A DNA stretch of 44,271 nucleotides. Origin: an uncultured bacterium (GTDB lineage: Bacteria > Cyanobacteriota > Vampirovibrionia > Gastranaerophilales > Gastranaerophilaceae). The DNA is taken from assembly GCA_949284415.1 (NCBI GenBank), contig CASDVM010000019.1, forward strand, positions 1 through 44,271, read 5' to 3'. How positions within the stretch are numbered: the stretch's first letter is position 1; every line of letters starts with the position of its first letter. The notes under the pieces are model-generated. The model had not been told where the DNA came from. It saw only the letters and a program-made list of their open reading frames with translations, and did not search any database. The position numbers and the translations under genes were made by a program. Positions 16,229 to 24,771 of the stretch are shown here, piece after piece.

Positions 16229-16314
16229 CAAATGTAAAGTATCGTTACCCCAAAAAGGCAATTCCTAAATAAAAAAATCCTTTATATAAATATACAGGAA
16301 AGAGGATAAGATTT

Positions 16315-16518
16315 ATGAAAGAACAGGAATTAAATACTTTAATGTCTGTAGTTTCAGACCCTATTAATAATGTTTATAAAATTAATTCAAGGAAAGATCT
16401 GGAAGAAATTCAGCGCATTATTAGAATTTTCAATATTGCTGAAAACCAGCATAATAAACATGCAATGCTTTCTATCAAAAATCTTGCCACTTTAAGACTT
16501 GTTTTAAGCAACAATTAA
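16315..16518 (+). CDS. Small conserved-looking helical protein, unknown
   Basis: A 67-residue protein beginning MKEQELNTLMSVVSDPINN, with a second helix KDLEEIQRIIRIFNIAEN and no signal or membrane segment. A strong AGGAAAGAGG site lies ten bases before the ATG and a rho-independent terminator follows at 16553, so it is very likely a real gene. I recognise no family. Confidence 0.6.
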   Translation: MKEQELNTLMSVVSDPINNVYKINSRKDLEEIQRIIRIFNIAENQHNKHAMLSIKNLATLRLVLSNN

Positions 16519-16552
16519 TAATTTCGCCCGCAAATTAAACCATAATAAATTA

Positions 16553-16577
16553 AAAGCCCTGAAATATTCAGGGCTTT
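16553..16577. terminator. Rho-independent terminator
   Basis: AAAGCCCTGAA, loop ATA, TTCAGGGCTTT: an 11-bp perfect stem between the small plus-strand gene and the convergent prepilin-like gene at 16643. Confidence 0.88.
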
Positions 16578-16642
16578 GCTGTTATTTTACAAAAATTATA
16601 CTCATGAAATTTTTAAAATAATTTATAATAAAGATATACATA

Positions 16643-17340
16643 TTAATAAGTCATTTCCCAGTTATCATTCAATAGTTTGCCAAAACAGCCCCATCCGGAT
16701 ACTTCACCACTCCCCATACAGTCCGATGTAAAAACAGATTCGCGCTGGTCTTCAGTCAATGGAGCATTGGCATCAGCAACATAATCATCTAAAACACCAT
16801 TTTTATACAATACAATAAAAAATAAATCACGTCCTAATATGTTAGGCCCCTGGCGTCCATTTACATCAATTCCAAAAGAAGCAATTTTATAAGAATCAGA
16901 CTTCTTAAAAGGACGAATTGATACACCGTTTGAAAGAACATAAGATGTACTAACGGCAAAATCGATTCCGGCGCCGTTCAAACTTTTGTAATCATCTGAA
17001 AAACAAGTAGTTAAAGAATTATCACACTTTTGCACTGTTTTAAAATAATTATTAACAAAATCGTTTAAACTTTCCTGCGAATTCAGACCTGCTTCTGACA
17101 GATTTACAGCATTTTTATCATTCTGGTATTTAACAAGGGCCTGAGATAACTCATTATAAACCTTATGGAGCTGGGTAACATACACTTTTCTCTGATGATT
17201 TTGCATCAAAGTCGGGATAGTCATTGCGGATACAACACCGATAATGCCTAAAGTAACTAATACTTCCGCGAGGGTAAAAGCACTGGCTGAAGCTAATAGC
17301 GCCCCCCCCCCGAAGCTCTCGATTTAAACAATAATGTCAT
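16643..17340 (-). CDS. Prepilin-like protein, out of frame at a G10 tract
   Basis: A type II secretion pseudopilin / type IV prepilin-like gene. The ATG at 17340 follows GGAGG and encodes MTLLFKSRASG into ten G (17302-17311). As written, a TAG stops translation three codons after the tract. With 11 (or 8) G the leader is 21 residues ending SASA, then FTLAEVLVTLGIIG. The in-frame internal ATG at 17224 would skip the cleavage motif and half of the helix. The body has the helix KVYNELSQALVKYQ and, near the end, DVNGRQGPNILGRDLF, a motif shared with the other paralogs. The tail is CFGKLLNDNWEM. It would be an inner-membrane-anchored, surface or periplasmic pilus-like subunit. The strong promoter and site suggest a functional but switched-off gene rather than a dead one. 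Confidence 0.78.
17302..17311. repeat. Homopolymer C10 (G10 in coding sense)
   Basis: Ten C on the plus strand in the leader of the prepilin-like gene. The adjoining GAAGCTCTCGATTT (17312-17325) is identical to the flank of the C16 tract at 3925. Confidence 0.9.
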
Positions 17341-17378
17341 AAATACCTCCAACAATTTAAAATATTAATTACAATTTT

Positions 17379-17407
17379 ATTATAACAATCTTCTACATTA
17401 CTTTCAA
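17379..17407 (-). promoter_or_regulatory. Near-consensus promoter of the prepilin-like gene at 17340
   Basis: On the minus strand TTGAAA (17407-17402), exactly 17 bases, and TATAAT (17384-17379). It is the same hexamer pair and spacing as upstream of the paralog at 392. Confidence 0.75.
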
Positions 17408-17439
17408 GTATTTATACAAATACTATATAAAAAACAAAA

Positions 17440-17817
17440 TTAGTTTAATAGTTTTATTAAAGCTTCGCCAAACAAAATTATACCTATGACGATTGCAATA
17501 ACAGATGCAAACATCACAGCTCCGGCAGAAATGTCCTTTGCCATTCCTACAAGCCTTGAATACCTGTTATGGAATACAGCATCCAGAGAAAATTCAACAG
17601 CCGAATTTACCATCTCCGTTACGATTACAAAAGCGATAGTCAAAAGCAGTATACACATTCTCTCAACAGTAAAATCAAGAACAAACGCCAGTGCAAGAAC
17701 GACCATTGCAATACAAAAATGCACTCTTATATTAATCTCTGACTTTAATACAAGCCGCATACCCTTTCTTGCATTTTTAAAGGTGTTTGAAAATCCCTGC
17801 CGTTTAAATTTTGTCAT
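17440..17817 (-). CDS. dgkA: Diacylglycerol kinase / undecaprenol kinase family protein
   Basis: A 125-residue integral membrane kinase with three transmembrane helices. Family marks are FKNARKGMRLVLKSEINIRVH at the N-terminus, the catalytic VTEMVNSAVEFSLDAV (about residue 65), which carries the Glu and Asn of the active site, and MAKDISAGAVMFAS (about 90). In Gram-positives and cyanobacteria such proteins often phosphorylate undecaprenol, recycling the lipid carrier for wall synthesis; the substrate here is not certain. Its start overlaps the ybeY stop by four bases, giving a pgpH-ybeY-dgkA order that is widespread in bacteria. Confidence 0.9.
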   Translation of the reverse strand: MTKFKRQGFSNTFKNARKGMRLVLKSEINIRVHFCIAMVVLALAFVLDFTVERMCILLLTIAFVIVTEMVNSAVEFSLDAVFHNRYSRLVGMAKDISAGAVMFASVIAIVIGIILFGEALIKLLN

Positions 17818-18311
17818 ATCCCTATACTTTCCAGTGCTTTGTTTTGTAAATCTATAACAAAATTATAATCTTCTTCTGTCTGGTGGTCAAATCCGAGAAG
17901 ATGCAAAATACCGTGGCTTATTAGAAAAGAAAGTTCAAATTCCTTGGTAACACGTTTTTTCACAGCTTCTTCCATAACTTTATCCAGTGCAATAATAACT
18001 TCTCCAAGGTTAATTTCCCCGTCAAAAACAAATTTTTCTTCACTATCCGCAAAAATTGCAAAAGTAATTATGTTAGCAGGATAATCTTTGTTTCTGTATT
18101 CTTTGTTGATTTCATGAGTTTTAACACTGTTACAATAAAGAAAATCAAATGAAACAGACTTGTAATCAAACCCGAAAAGACAGGACTGCTCATAAACTTC
18201 AGGCATAGAAAGATAAAATTTAAGAATTTTTTTTGCAATATTTAAAAATCTTTTTTCATCGACATTCCAGCCTTCAAAGATATTCTCACTAAAAATATTA
18301 AATTTAGTCAT
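17814..18311 (-). CDS. ybeY: Endoribonuclease YbeY (rRNA maturation)
   Basis: A roughly 165-residue metal-dependent RNase involved in 16S rRNA 3' end processing and ribosome quality control. The zinc-binding motif HGILHLLGFDH (H-x3-H-x5-H) lies near residue 125, and INKEYRNKDYPANIITFA is the usual central segment. I chose ATG 18311 (MTKFNIFSEN), which has an AAAGAGG site and overlaps the pgpH stop by eight bases, over an in-frame ATG at 18395 that would lie deep inside pgpH. It sits between pgpH and dgkA in one operon. Confidence 0.93.
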   Translation of the reverse strand: MTKFNIFSENIFEGWNVDEKRFLNIAKKILKFYLSMPEVYEQSCLFGFDYKSVSFDFLYCNSVKTHEINKEYRNKDYPANIITFAIFADSEEKFVFDGEINLGEVIIALDKVMEEAVKKRVTKEFELSFLISHGILHLLGFDHQTEEDYNFVIDLQNKALESIGI

Positions 18312-20520
18312 TCTTATCCTCTTTAGGCTTATTTTCATCCTGCGCAGGCTTTTCTCCTTCCAGCTGTTTAATTTTATTTTCCAGATCTTCATCAAGAAGT
18401 TTGGCAGGCATGTTTATCTTCTGTTTTTGCAGTTCTTCTGCCAGATTCTCCTGATATTTAATTCTATTATGCTGCATTCCGCGCAAAATACGGGAAAAAG
18501 TAGATGCTATTGTTTTTATATCTTTCAGAGTAAGCGGGCTGTCTGATAATTGTCCGTCATTCAATCTTTCCACTATAATTTTGTTAATCATGCCTTCAAT
18601 TTCTTCAGGCGTAGGATTTTTTAGCGAACGAACAGCTGATTCTACAGCATCAGCTATCATTAAAATTGCGGTTTCTTTTGTATTCGGCTTTGGCCCTGCG
18701 TATCTGAACTGTTCTTCTTTAACGTTATCTGCACCTTCTTCTTTCACTGCCTGATTATAAAAATAACTTGCAAGCCCTTCCCCGTGATGCTGTGTAATAA
18801 AATTTTGAATTACCTGAGGAAGTTTATACTCTTTTGCTATTTCAATACCGTCTTTAGGGTGGGCGGTAATAATCATTTTACTTATTCTTGGCGTAAACTT
18901 GTTATGAGGGTTCTCTATTAAAAAGTAAGACTGATTTTCTACAAAGAACAACGGACGTTTTAATTTACCTATATCATGGTATAAAGCACCGACACGTGCC
19001 AGAATAGGATCCGCACCGATTGCTTCCGCTGCAGCTTCGCATAAATTTGATACCATCAAACTATGGTGATAAGTACCGGGAGCATCAATTTGAAGTCTTT
19101 TTAAAAGCTTCTGGTTATGATCACCCAATTCTGCGAGTCCATATGGCGTAATTATTTTAAACATACTTTCCAAAAGAGGCAGAAGGCCTGATGCTATAAT
19201 AGCACTGAATATACCGTTTAAAAGAATAAATAAGCAGTTTTTTATAATTAAAACATTATCAACCTCTATAAGGCATTTTTCAAGAATATAGATGCTGAAA
19301 ACAATTATTAAGCCTGCAATTCCGATATTAAAGCCGTTTTTTATAACATCCACACGCTCTGCATATCTTATCTGCGACATCGTAACGGAAGACAATATAC
19401 TCAAAAGCAAAAATGCGACCAAAAACTGTATATTATACTGATATCCTATTGTCATAACAGAAAGAAGCAAGACTGATGCGACAAAAGCAATTCTGGGTTT
19501 TGTAAATATTGCCATTAATATTAAGAATGCAGGAATAGGAATTACATAAGGAGAAAAGCCCGTAGGCAGAACAACACCTATAAAAGCAATTAAAAGCGAT
19601 AAGAATGCTGAAATTGCAAGATACCTGGGCTGCAGGTAATCTTTCTCAAAAAATTTCATATAATAAAGGAACAAAAATGTACCGATAAAAACAATTACAT
19701 AAATAGCAGAAAGTCCTGCGGGATTAAGTTCATAAACATTGTAGCCTGCCTGACGCAGAGCATCTCTTTTCAATCTGGTAACAGGCTCGCCGTTAAATAA
19801 AATCTTGTCGCCTTTCTGAAATACGACTTCATAAGGTCTTACCGAATTCTGGGCATTTTTTCTTGCAATTTCGGTTGCGAATTCATCTACAACAAGATTA
19901 GGTACAATAACCTGTTCAAGTATTGCCTTTATAACAGATACCTGACGCTTTGAAACATTTGATACAAGATTATTTAAAATTATACTGTCGATATTATCTT
20001 TTTCGTAATCTTTTTCTGTTATTCCTACCCTCAAAATATTCGAAAGCGTCAAATTTGACTTGTCAAAAACTTCATGAAGACTGTTTTCATCTGCTCTCAA
20101 CAGAAAATTTATAATAAATGCTCTTTTGGAATTATCGGATAAATCAAATAATATACCCAATTCTTCCGTTTTCACTGAATCCGATACATCTTTTTTTCTT
20201 ATCTGCATAATTGATGTCTGCAGAGTTTGGAGATTTGTCTTAATAAATTCATCTTCTGCAGGCGCCATAACAGGTTCAACTTTCTGTGCAACTTCTTTTC
20301 TATGCTGTTCCGTACGCTTTACATCTTCAACCGTTAAAGTTTTCTGGGCAATAATATCGCGTTTGCTTATTCCGTTTTCTATAATATTCTGGAAAAAGAA
20401 ATTTTGTGATGCAATAATTGCAGTCATCAATACGGTAAAACCAATAAAAGAAAAAACTTTGACAGATTGTGCGGAGGTTATAAAATCCCTCAGCTTAGAT
20501 ACAAATTCAAATTTCGCCAT
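18304..20520 (-). CDS. pgpH: Membrane HD-domain c-di-AMP phosphodiesterase, PgpH/7TM-HD family
   Basis: A 738-residue protein with one N-terminal transmembrane helix (about residues 17-37), a large extracytoplasmic 7TMR-HDED domain (about 45-265), a block of seven transmembrane helices (about 270-450) and a cytoplasmic HD domain. The HD domain has TYHHSLMVSNLCEAAAE (about 485) and LYHDIGKLKRP (about 515), the His-Asp metal ligands, then HHGEG. In Listeria PgpH hydrolyses c-di-AMP to pApA. Together with the diadenylate cyclase gene at 26974, this window holds both synthesis and breakdown of that messenger. A Lys/Glu-rich tail ends the protein. An AGGAAAA site precedes the ATG. Confidence 0.92.
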   Translation of the reverse strand: MAKFEFVSKLRDFITSAQSVKVFSFIGFTVLMTAIIASQNFFFQNIIENGISKRDIIAQKTLTVEDVKRTEQHRKEVAQKVEPVMAPAEDEFIKTNLQTLQTSIMQIRKKDVSDSVKTEELGILFDLSDNSKRAFIINFLLRADENSLHEVFDKSNLTLSNILRVGITEKDYEKDNIDSIILNNLVSNVSKRQVSVIKAILEQVIVPNLVVDEFATEIARKNAQNSVRPYEVVFQKGDKILFNGEPVTRLKRDALRQAGYNVYELNPAGLSAIYVIVFIGTFLFLYYMKFFEKDYLQPRYLAISAFLSLLIAFIGVVLPTGFSPYVIPIPAFLILMAIFTKPRIAFVASVLLLSVMTIGYQYNIQFLVAFLLLSILSSVTMSQIRYAERVDVIKNGFNIGIAGLIIVFSIYILEKCLIEVDNVLIIKNCLFILLNGIFSAIIASGLLPLLESMFKIITPYGLAELGDHNQKLLKRLQIDAPGTYHHSLMVSNLCEAAAEAIGADPILARVGALYHDIGKLKRPLFFVENQSYFLIENPHNKFTPRISKMIITAHPKDGIEIAKEYKLPQVIQNFITQHHGEGLASYFYNQAVKEEGADNVKEEQFRYAGPKPNTKETAILMIADAVESAVRSLKNPTPEEIEGMINKIIVERLNDGQLSDSPLTLKDIKTIASTFSRILRGMQHNRIKYQENLAEELQKQKINMPAKLLDEDLENKIKQLEGEKPAQDENKPKEDKND

Positions 20521-20572
20521 ATATATAATTTTCCTGTTTTTTTAAATTTATCTTTTAATATATTATAACTTC

Positions 20573-21517
20573 CTAATTTTTTTTCAAGTCCTGAAGTTTC
20601 AGTCGTCTTTGTACATCTTCAAGCAGTTTGCGGTTTATTGAAAGCAGTTCTGAAACAATTGCAATAACACCTATCTGAACACCGATTATAATCAGTATCG
20701 CAGAAAGAATTAAAGACTGTATGTGTCCTGATCCGCTCCCAAATGTATAAAACCACAAAAATCTCAGACCGATTAAAACACCCGCAGTAAAAAATATTCC
20801 CGCAAGAATTGCAAAAAATCTGAAAGGTCTGTAAATTATAAACATCCTGACCATTGTAAACATTGAACGTCTTACATAATCAAATATATTTTTTACAAGT
20901 TTTGATTCTCTTAAATCGGGATTTACATTTATCGGCACGCATTTAAGCTGCAGCCCTTTCGCTTTTGCCTGAATTATAGTATCCAGAGTATATGTGTAAT
21001 TATCAAATACATTCAGCTGAATTGCAGCGTTTCTTGAAAAAGCTCTGAAACCGCTCGGTGCATCTTCGATATCCGTTGAACTTAAAAGGCGCATAACACG
21101 GGAGCCGAGTTTTTGCAAAAATTTCTTCAGCGGAGAAAAATGTGCTATTTTAGACACAGGTCTTGAACCGATAACCATATCTGCATCTCCGTCAAGTATA
21201 GGCTTAACCAATTTTTCAATATCATCCGCACAATACTGATTATCGGCATCCGTATTAACAATAATATCTGCCCCGAGAGCAAGAGCCTTATTAATACCTG
21301 CTACAAAAGCTTTTGCAAGCCCGCAGTTATGAGGCATGCTGACTATATGCTTGACTCCAAGATTTTTTGCAATTTCAGCAGTCTTATCTGTTGAACCGTC
21401 ATCAATAATCAATACCTCAATCTCATCAATTCCGTTGATTTTGTCAGGCAGTGCCTTTAATGTAACAGGCAGAGAATCCTCTTCGTTATAGCAGGGAATT
21501 TGAATTATCAGCTTCAT
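20573..21517 (-). CDS. Family 2 glycosyltransferase with C-terminal membrane helices (polyprenyl-phosphate sugar synthase type)
   Basis: A 314-residue GT2 enzyme. The GT-A fold starts IIQIPCYNEEDSLP, with IIDDGSTDKTAEIA (about residues 37-50) and the metal-binding DxD in NTDADNQY (about 88). ADMVIGSRP and DAPSGFRAFSR are typical of DPM1/GtrB-like enzymes that make polyprenyl-phosphate sugars. Two transmembrane helices (about 235-260 and 270-295) and a basic tail follow. The product would be a lipid-linked sugar donor. The divergent gene at 21577 is a GT39-type transferase that uses such donors, so the two probably act in sequence. A GAGGAAG site precedes the ATG. Confidence 0.85.
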   Translation of the reverse strand: MKLIIQIPCYNEEDSLPVTLKALPDKINGIDEIEVLIIDDGSTDKTAEIAKNLGVKHIVSMPHNCGLAKAFVAGINKALALGADIIVNTDADNQYCADDIEKLVKPILDGDADMVIGSRPVSKIAHFSPLKKFLQKLGSRVMRLLSSTDIEDAPSGFRAFSRNAAIQLNVFDNYTYTLDTIIQAKAKGLQLKCVPINVNPDLRESKLVKNIFDYVRRSMFTMVRMFIIYRPFRFFAILAGIFFTAGVLIGLRFLWFYTFGSGSGHIQSLILSAILIIIGVQIGVIAIVSELLSINRKLLEDVQRRLKLQDLKKN

Positions 21518-21576
21518 AAACTTCCTCTTTTAAATTTTTCTTTTTATTATATAATTAAAGAGGGATTTTGACAATC

Positions 21577-23208
21577 GTGAAAAAATTCATCGCAATAACT
21601 GCAATAGTTGTTTTAGGGTTAATTTTAAGACTTATATTTATTAATAAGCCTGACGGTTTGTGGAATGATGAATACGTAAGCTGGATGATTGCGGCAACAC
21701 CTTGCGGAAGCGGTTTTATTGAGGCTGTAAAATCTCAATGCCACATGCCGTTTTACTATCTTTATCTTAAATTCTTCATGACAATTTTCGGACAGAGCGA
21801 TTTAGTTTTAAGACTGACTTCGGTATTTGCAGGAGTTCTATCAGTTATTGCGATGTATTTTGCGGGACGAGAAAGAAATGAAAGAACAGGACTTTACTGC
21901 GCAGGATTTGCAGCGGTGAGTTCATTCCTTATTTATTACTCTCAGGAAGTTAGATTGTATCAGATACTGTTCTTCTTCTCCGCATTTAGCCTTTTGTATA
22001 CAATAAAATGTATAAAACAACCGGTCAGACGTAATTTTATTCTATATGCAATATTTAATTTTCTAATTCTTTTCACTCACACAATAGGTTTTGTTTTTGT
22101 TTTCTTCAATCTTATATTTCTTAGCATAAACCTATACAAACAATTTAAAAAAGTTATAACAGCCGTCTGGATTTCAATATTTGCAGGCGGTATTATTTTA
22201 TCTCCCATGGTAATACACATTCTTACAGGGAGATCGTTCTCTCAATGGTGGGGTGATTTTTCGTTATCTAAAATCGGCTTTTTATTTACCGATTACTTTT
22301 CTCCGGTGCTCACAAACCTCACAAATGCTCCGGATAACTTTTTCTATGCACCGAAACTTACATTTTTCATGCTTGTGCCTGCGCTAATCTGCATTTTCTT
22401 TATATACAAATCCCTTATAAAAAATAAATTTAACTTAGGACTATTCGCAGTATGTACCGCAACAGTTCTAATTCTTATCTGTGCGGCAATAATCGGGAAA
22501 CTTGTATTTATAACAAAATATTCAATTGAAATATATCCGGCTTTAATTTATCTTGCCTGCTTCGGCGCTGACAGCATTGATAACAAAAAATTAAGAAACA
22601 CCCTTGTAATTTTATATTGTCTGATAAGTCTTGGTTATATAGCTTTTGCGCCTTATTCTTCTCCAAAAATGCACCGCGCGGAAGGGCATAAAATTCCTGC
22701 AGATATAATAACTCAGCTTAATCTCAATAAAGATGACCTGATTTTACTTGAATATTATCCTGCAAACAGATTTTATAAATATATTGATTTTTCAAACTAC
22801 AGAGTTAAAGAAATTCACAAAGGGAACTTTAACGAATATTTAAGCAAAGATACAACATATCATGAAGCATACAACAACGGAAAAGAAATCTACGGAAACA
22901 TTTTCAAATATGACAATAACACGTATTTCAATAATCTTATAAGAAATAAAATTATAAATGAACTTAAACCCGGTCAGAGTGTTGTAATGATAATCTTAAA
23001 CAGCGTAGCTTTTTATTCGCCTGATGACATAAAAAAAATAGCAGAAGATACCAGGTTATACAATGAAAAGCCGTTATTATTCATGGTATTTTCATACATC
23101 AAATACAAAACATTTACAGAACTTGCAAGAACTCTTACCATAACTAATATTGCAAAGAAAGGAAACTGGACTGTTGTAAAATTTACAAAACTTAATAATA
23201 GCATATAA
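21577..23208 (+). CDS. GT39/ArnT-type membrane glycosyltransferase
   Basis: A roughly 543-residue polytopic membrane protein of the PMT_2 type, which transfers a sugar from a polyprenyl-phosphate donor to protein, lipid or glycan outside the membrane. The first loop has GLWNDEYVSWMI, with the acidic pair expected for catalysis, and later YYSQEVRLYQILFF. About ten hydrophobic helices end near residue 350, followed by a soluble C-terminal domain. I prefer GTG 21577 (MKKFIAITAIVV), 12 bases after AGAGGG, to the TTG at 21568, which would be too close to that site. A TATAAT lies at 21550. It is divergent from the GT2 gene that probably supplies its donor. The acceptor is unknown; pilin-like or exported proteins are one speculation. 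Confidence 0.8.
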   Translation: MKKFIAITAIVVLGLILRLIFINKPDGLWNDEYVSWMIAATPCGSGFIEAVKSQCHMPFYYLYLKFFMTIFGQSDLVLRLTSVFAGVLSVIAMYFAGRERNERTGLYCAGFAAVSSFLIYYSQEVRLYQILFFFSAFSLLYTIKCIKQPVRRNFILYAIFNFLILFTHTIGFVFVFFNLIFLSINLYKQFKKVITAVWISIFAGGIILSPMVIHILTGRSFSQWWGDFSLSKIGFLFTDYFSPVLTNLTNAPDNFFYAPKLTFFMLVPALICIFFIYKSLIKNKFNLGLFAVCTATVLILICAAIIGKLVFITKYSIEIYPALIYLACFGADSIDNKKLRNTLVILYCLISLGYIAFAPYSSPKMHRAEGHKIPADIITQLNLNKDDLILLEYYPANRFYKYIDFSNYRVKEIHKGNFNEYLSKDTTYHEAYNNGKEIYGNIFKYDNNTYFNNLIRNKIINELKPGQSVVMIILNSVAFYSPDDIKKIAEDTRLYNEKPLLFMVFSYIKYKTFTELARTLTITNIAKKGNWTVVKFTKLNNSI

Positions 23209-23280
23209 AAATAGCAATTTTTTGTATGTTTAAACCTCTATATATATGGAAGGTTTCATCGTAGTAGCAGGAAGAAAAAT

Positions 23281-24771
23281 ATGAAAATCGAGAAAGTTAA
23301 TTCGAATTTTGTTAACAGCGCATATTTAGACAAACTAAATGACAGAACCATATCAAATCAAACAGGTTTTACAGGGAGCATACCTCAAGCCGTACTTGAA
23401 AAAGAAATTAACAAACAAAATCCAAAAGTATTAAAAGGTATAAATCGATTAAGAAATAACATAGGAGAGCTGCAGGATATTTGTATTAATGCGACAGGCA
23501 CAGGTTTTTTAGCTCCTATATTTATCAAATACAATCCGCTATCAAAAACAGACGAAGACACAAGAACATATTCCGCATGGCGTCAGCCTGTATCAGCAAT
23601 TCTTGCGATATTGACTCAGGGATTGATAACAATTCCCGTTGTAAAACTTATCAAAAATATGGCAAACAACGGTTACCTAAATGAAGAATGCAACCTGACA
23701 CCATTCAGAGACAAGAAATATATTGAAAAATTGATGAAAAAAATGCATCCTGAAGCAAATAAAAAAGATCTCGATAAATATGTCGCAGATTATTTAAAAA
23801 GCAGCAGCGGAGATCTTAAGTCGACAATTCACTCTCTTAAACAAGAGAATACCGTTTATTATACTGTAAGCAATCTATTTGATAAAAATTCTGTCAAAAC
23901 GAAGTCAGGAGAACATCCGAAATCGAAACGGGTAAAAATAGATTCAAAACGATATACTGAATTGCTAAACAGAACAGTAGATGACATGATAAAACATGAA
24001 CAAAATGAACTTGACAGATGCACGAAGGAAAAATTTTCAAGAAGACTTGCTCAGAGCGAATATTACAGAACTAACGGAGAAGAAGCTTTAAAACTTCTTG
24101 ATATGATGAAAGAAAAAATTAACAGTACCGATAATATTCGTGAAATCAAAAAACAGCTCAAAACAGAATTAAAGAAATTAAAATCCGGTAAAGCAAACCA
24201 GCATCTTATTGATATGCTCTCCGAAACAATTGTTCTTTCTAAAGCAGGGAAAGTAAATATGCTTGAAAAAGTTGACAAAATGGAAGGTCATGTACATAAA
24301 CATATGAACAAATCCCCTGAAGCAGTAAAACAAGCTGTAGAAATGAGTGTCAAAGAAAGACTTGAATCTCATAAAAGCGCAATTGATTTCCTTAACAAAG
24401 TCAAAGATGCAATAAAAGACGGAAAAACAGTTTCTCAAATCGAAGAAATGTTCGCCCAGGAAGTAAAAGAATATCACGACAAAGCAGTAAAATTAAACTT
24501 TGAAGATACTGCTTCAAGATTGAAAAATAAAATATTCTCGGAAGAAGTTGCTTTAAAACTTAAATTATTAACAGAAAAGCATATTGAAGGTGTAAAACGC
24601 GTATCAACACTAATTGCAGCTCTTGCAATTCTGCCGGTCAGCTGCTCACTTTTGAACTGGGTATATCCGAGATTTATGGATGCAGTATTCCCAAATCTAT
24701 CAAGCAAAAAGCATAATAATGAATCAAAAGAACTGGTTGACAAAGCAACCAAGAACAGCGAGGTGAAATAA
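23281..24771 (+). CDS. Lineage-specific protein with F-x-G motif, membrane segments and long coiled coils
   Basis: A 496-residue protein I do not recognise. The N-terminus carries QTGFTGS (about residues 28-34), the short F-x-G motif found in three other proteins here. Two weakly hydrophobic segments follow (about 75-85 and 100-125, PVSAILAILTQGLITIPVV), then a long Lys/Glu-rich helical region (about 150-435) with clear coiled-coil character, and a C-terminal hydrophobic helix (about 440-465, LIAALAILPVSCSLLNW). An AGGAAG site precedes the ATG. The stop overlaps the next ATG by one base, so it forms a translationally coupled pair with the gene at 24771. The shape suggests a membrane-tethered structural protein. 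Confidence 0.55.
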   Translation: MKIEKVNSNFVNSAYLDKLNDRTISNQTGFTGSIPQAVLEKEINKQNPKVLKGINRLRNNIGELQDICINATGTGFLAPIFIKYNPLSKTDEDTRTYSAWRQPVSAILAILTQGLITIPVVKLIKNMANNGYLNEECNLTPFRDKKYIEKLMKKMHPEANKKDLDKYVADYLKSSSGDLKSTIHSLKQENTVYYTVSNLFDKNSVKTKSGEHPKSKRVKIDSKRYTELLNRTVDDMIKHEQNELDRCTKEKFSRRLAQSEYYRTNGEEALKLLDMMKEKINSTDNIREIKKQLKTELKKLKSGKANQHLIDMLSETIVLSKAGKVNMLEKVDKMEGHVHKHMNKSPEAVKQAVEMSVKERLESHKSAIDFLNKVKDAIKDGKTVSQIEEMFAQEVKEYHDKAVKLNFEDTASRLKNKIFSEEVALKLKLLTEKHIEGVKRVSTLIAALAILPVSCSLLNWVYPRFMDAVFPNLSSKKHNNESKELVDKATKNSEVK

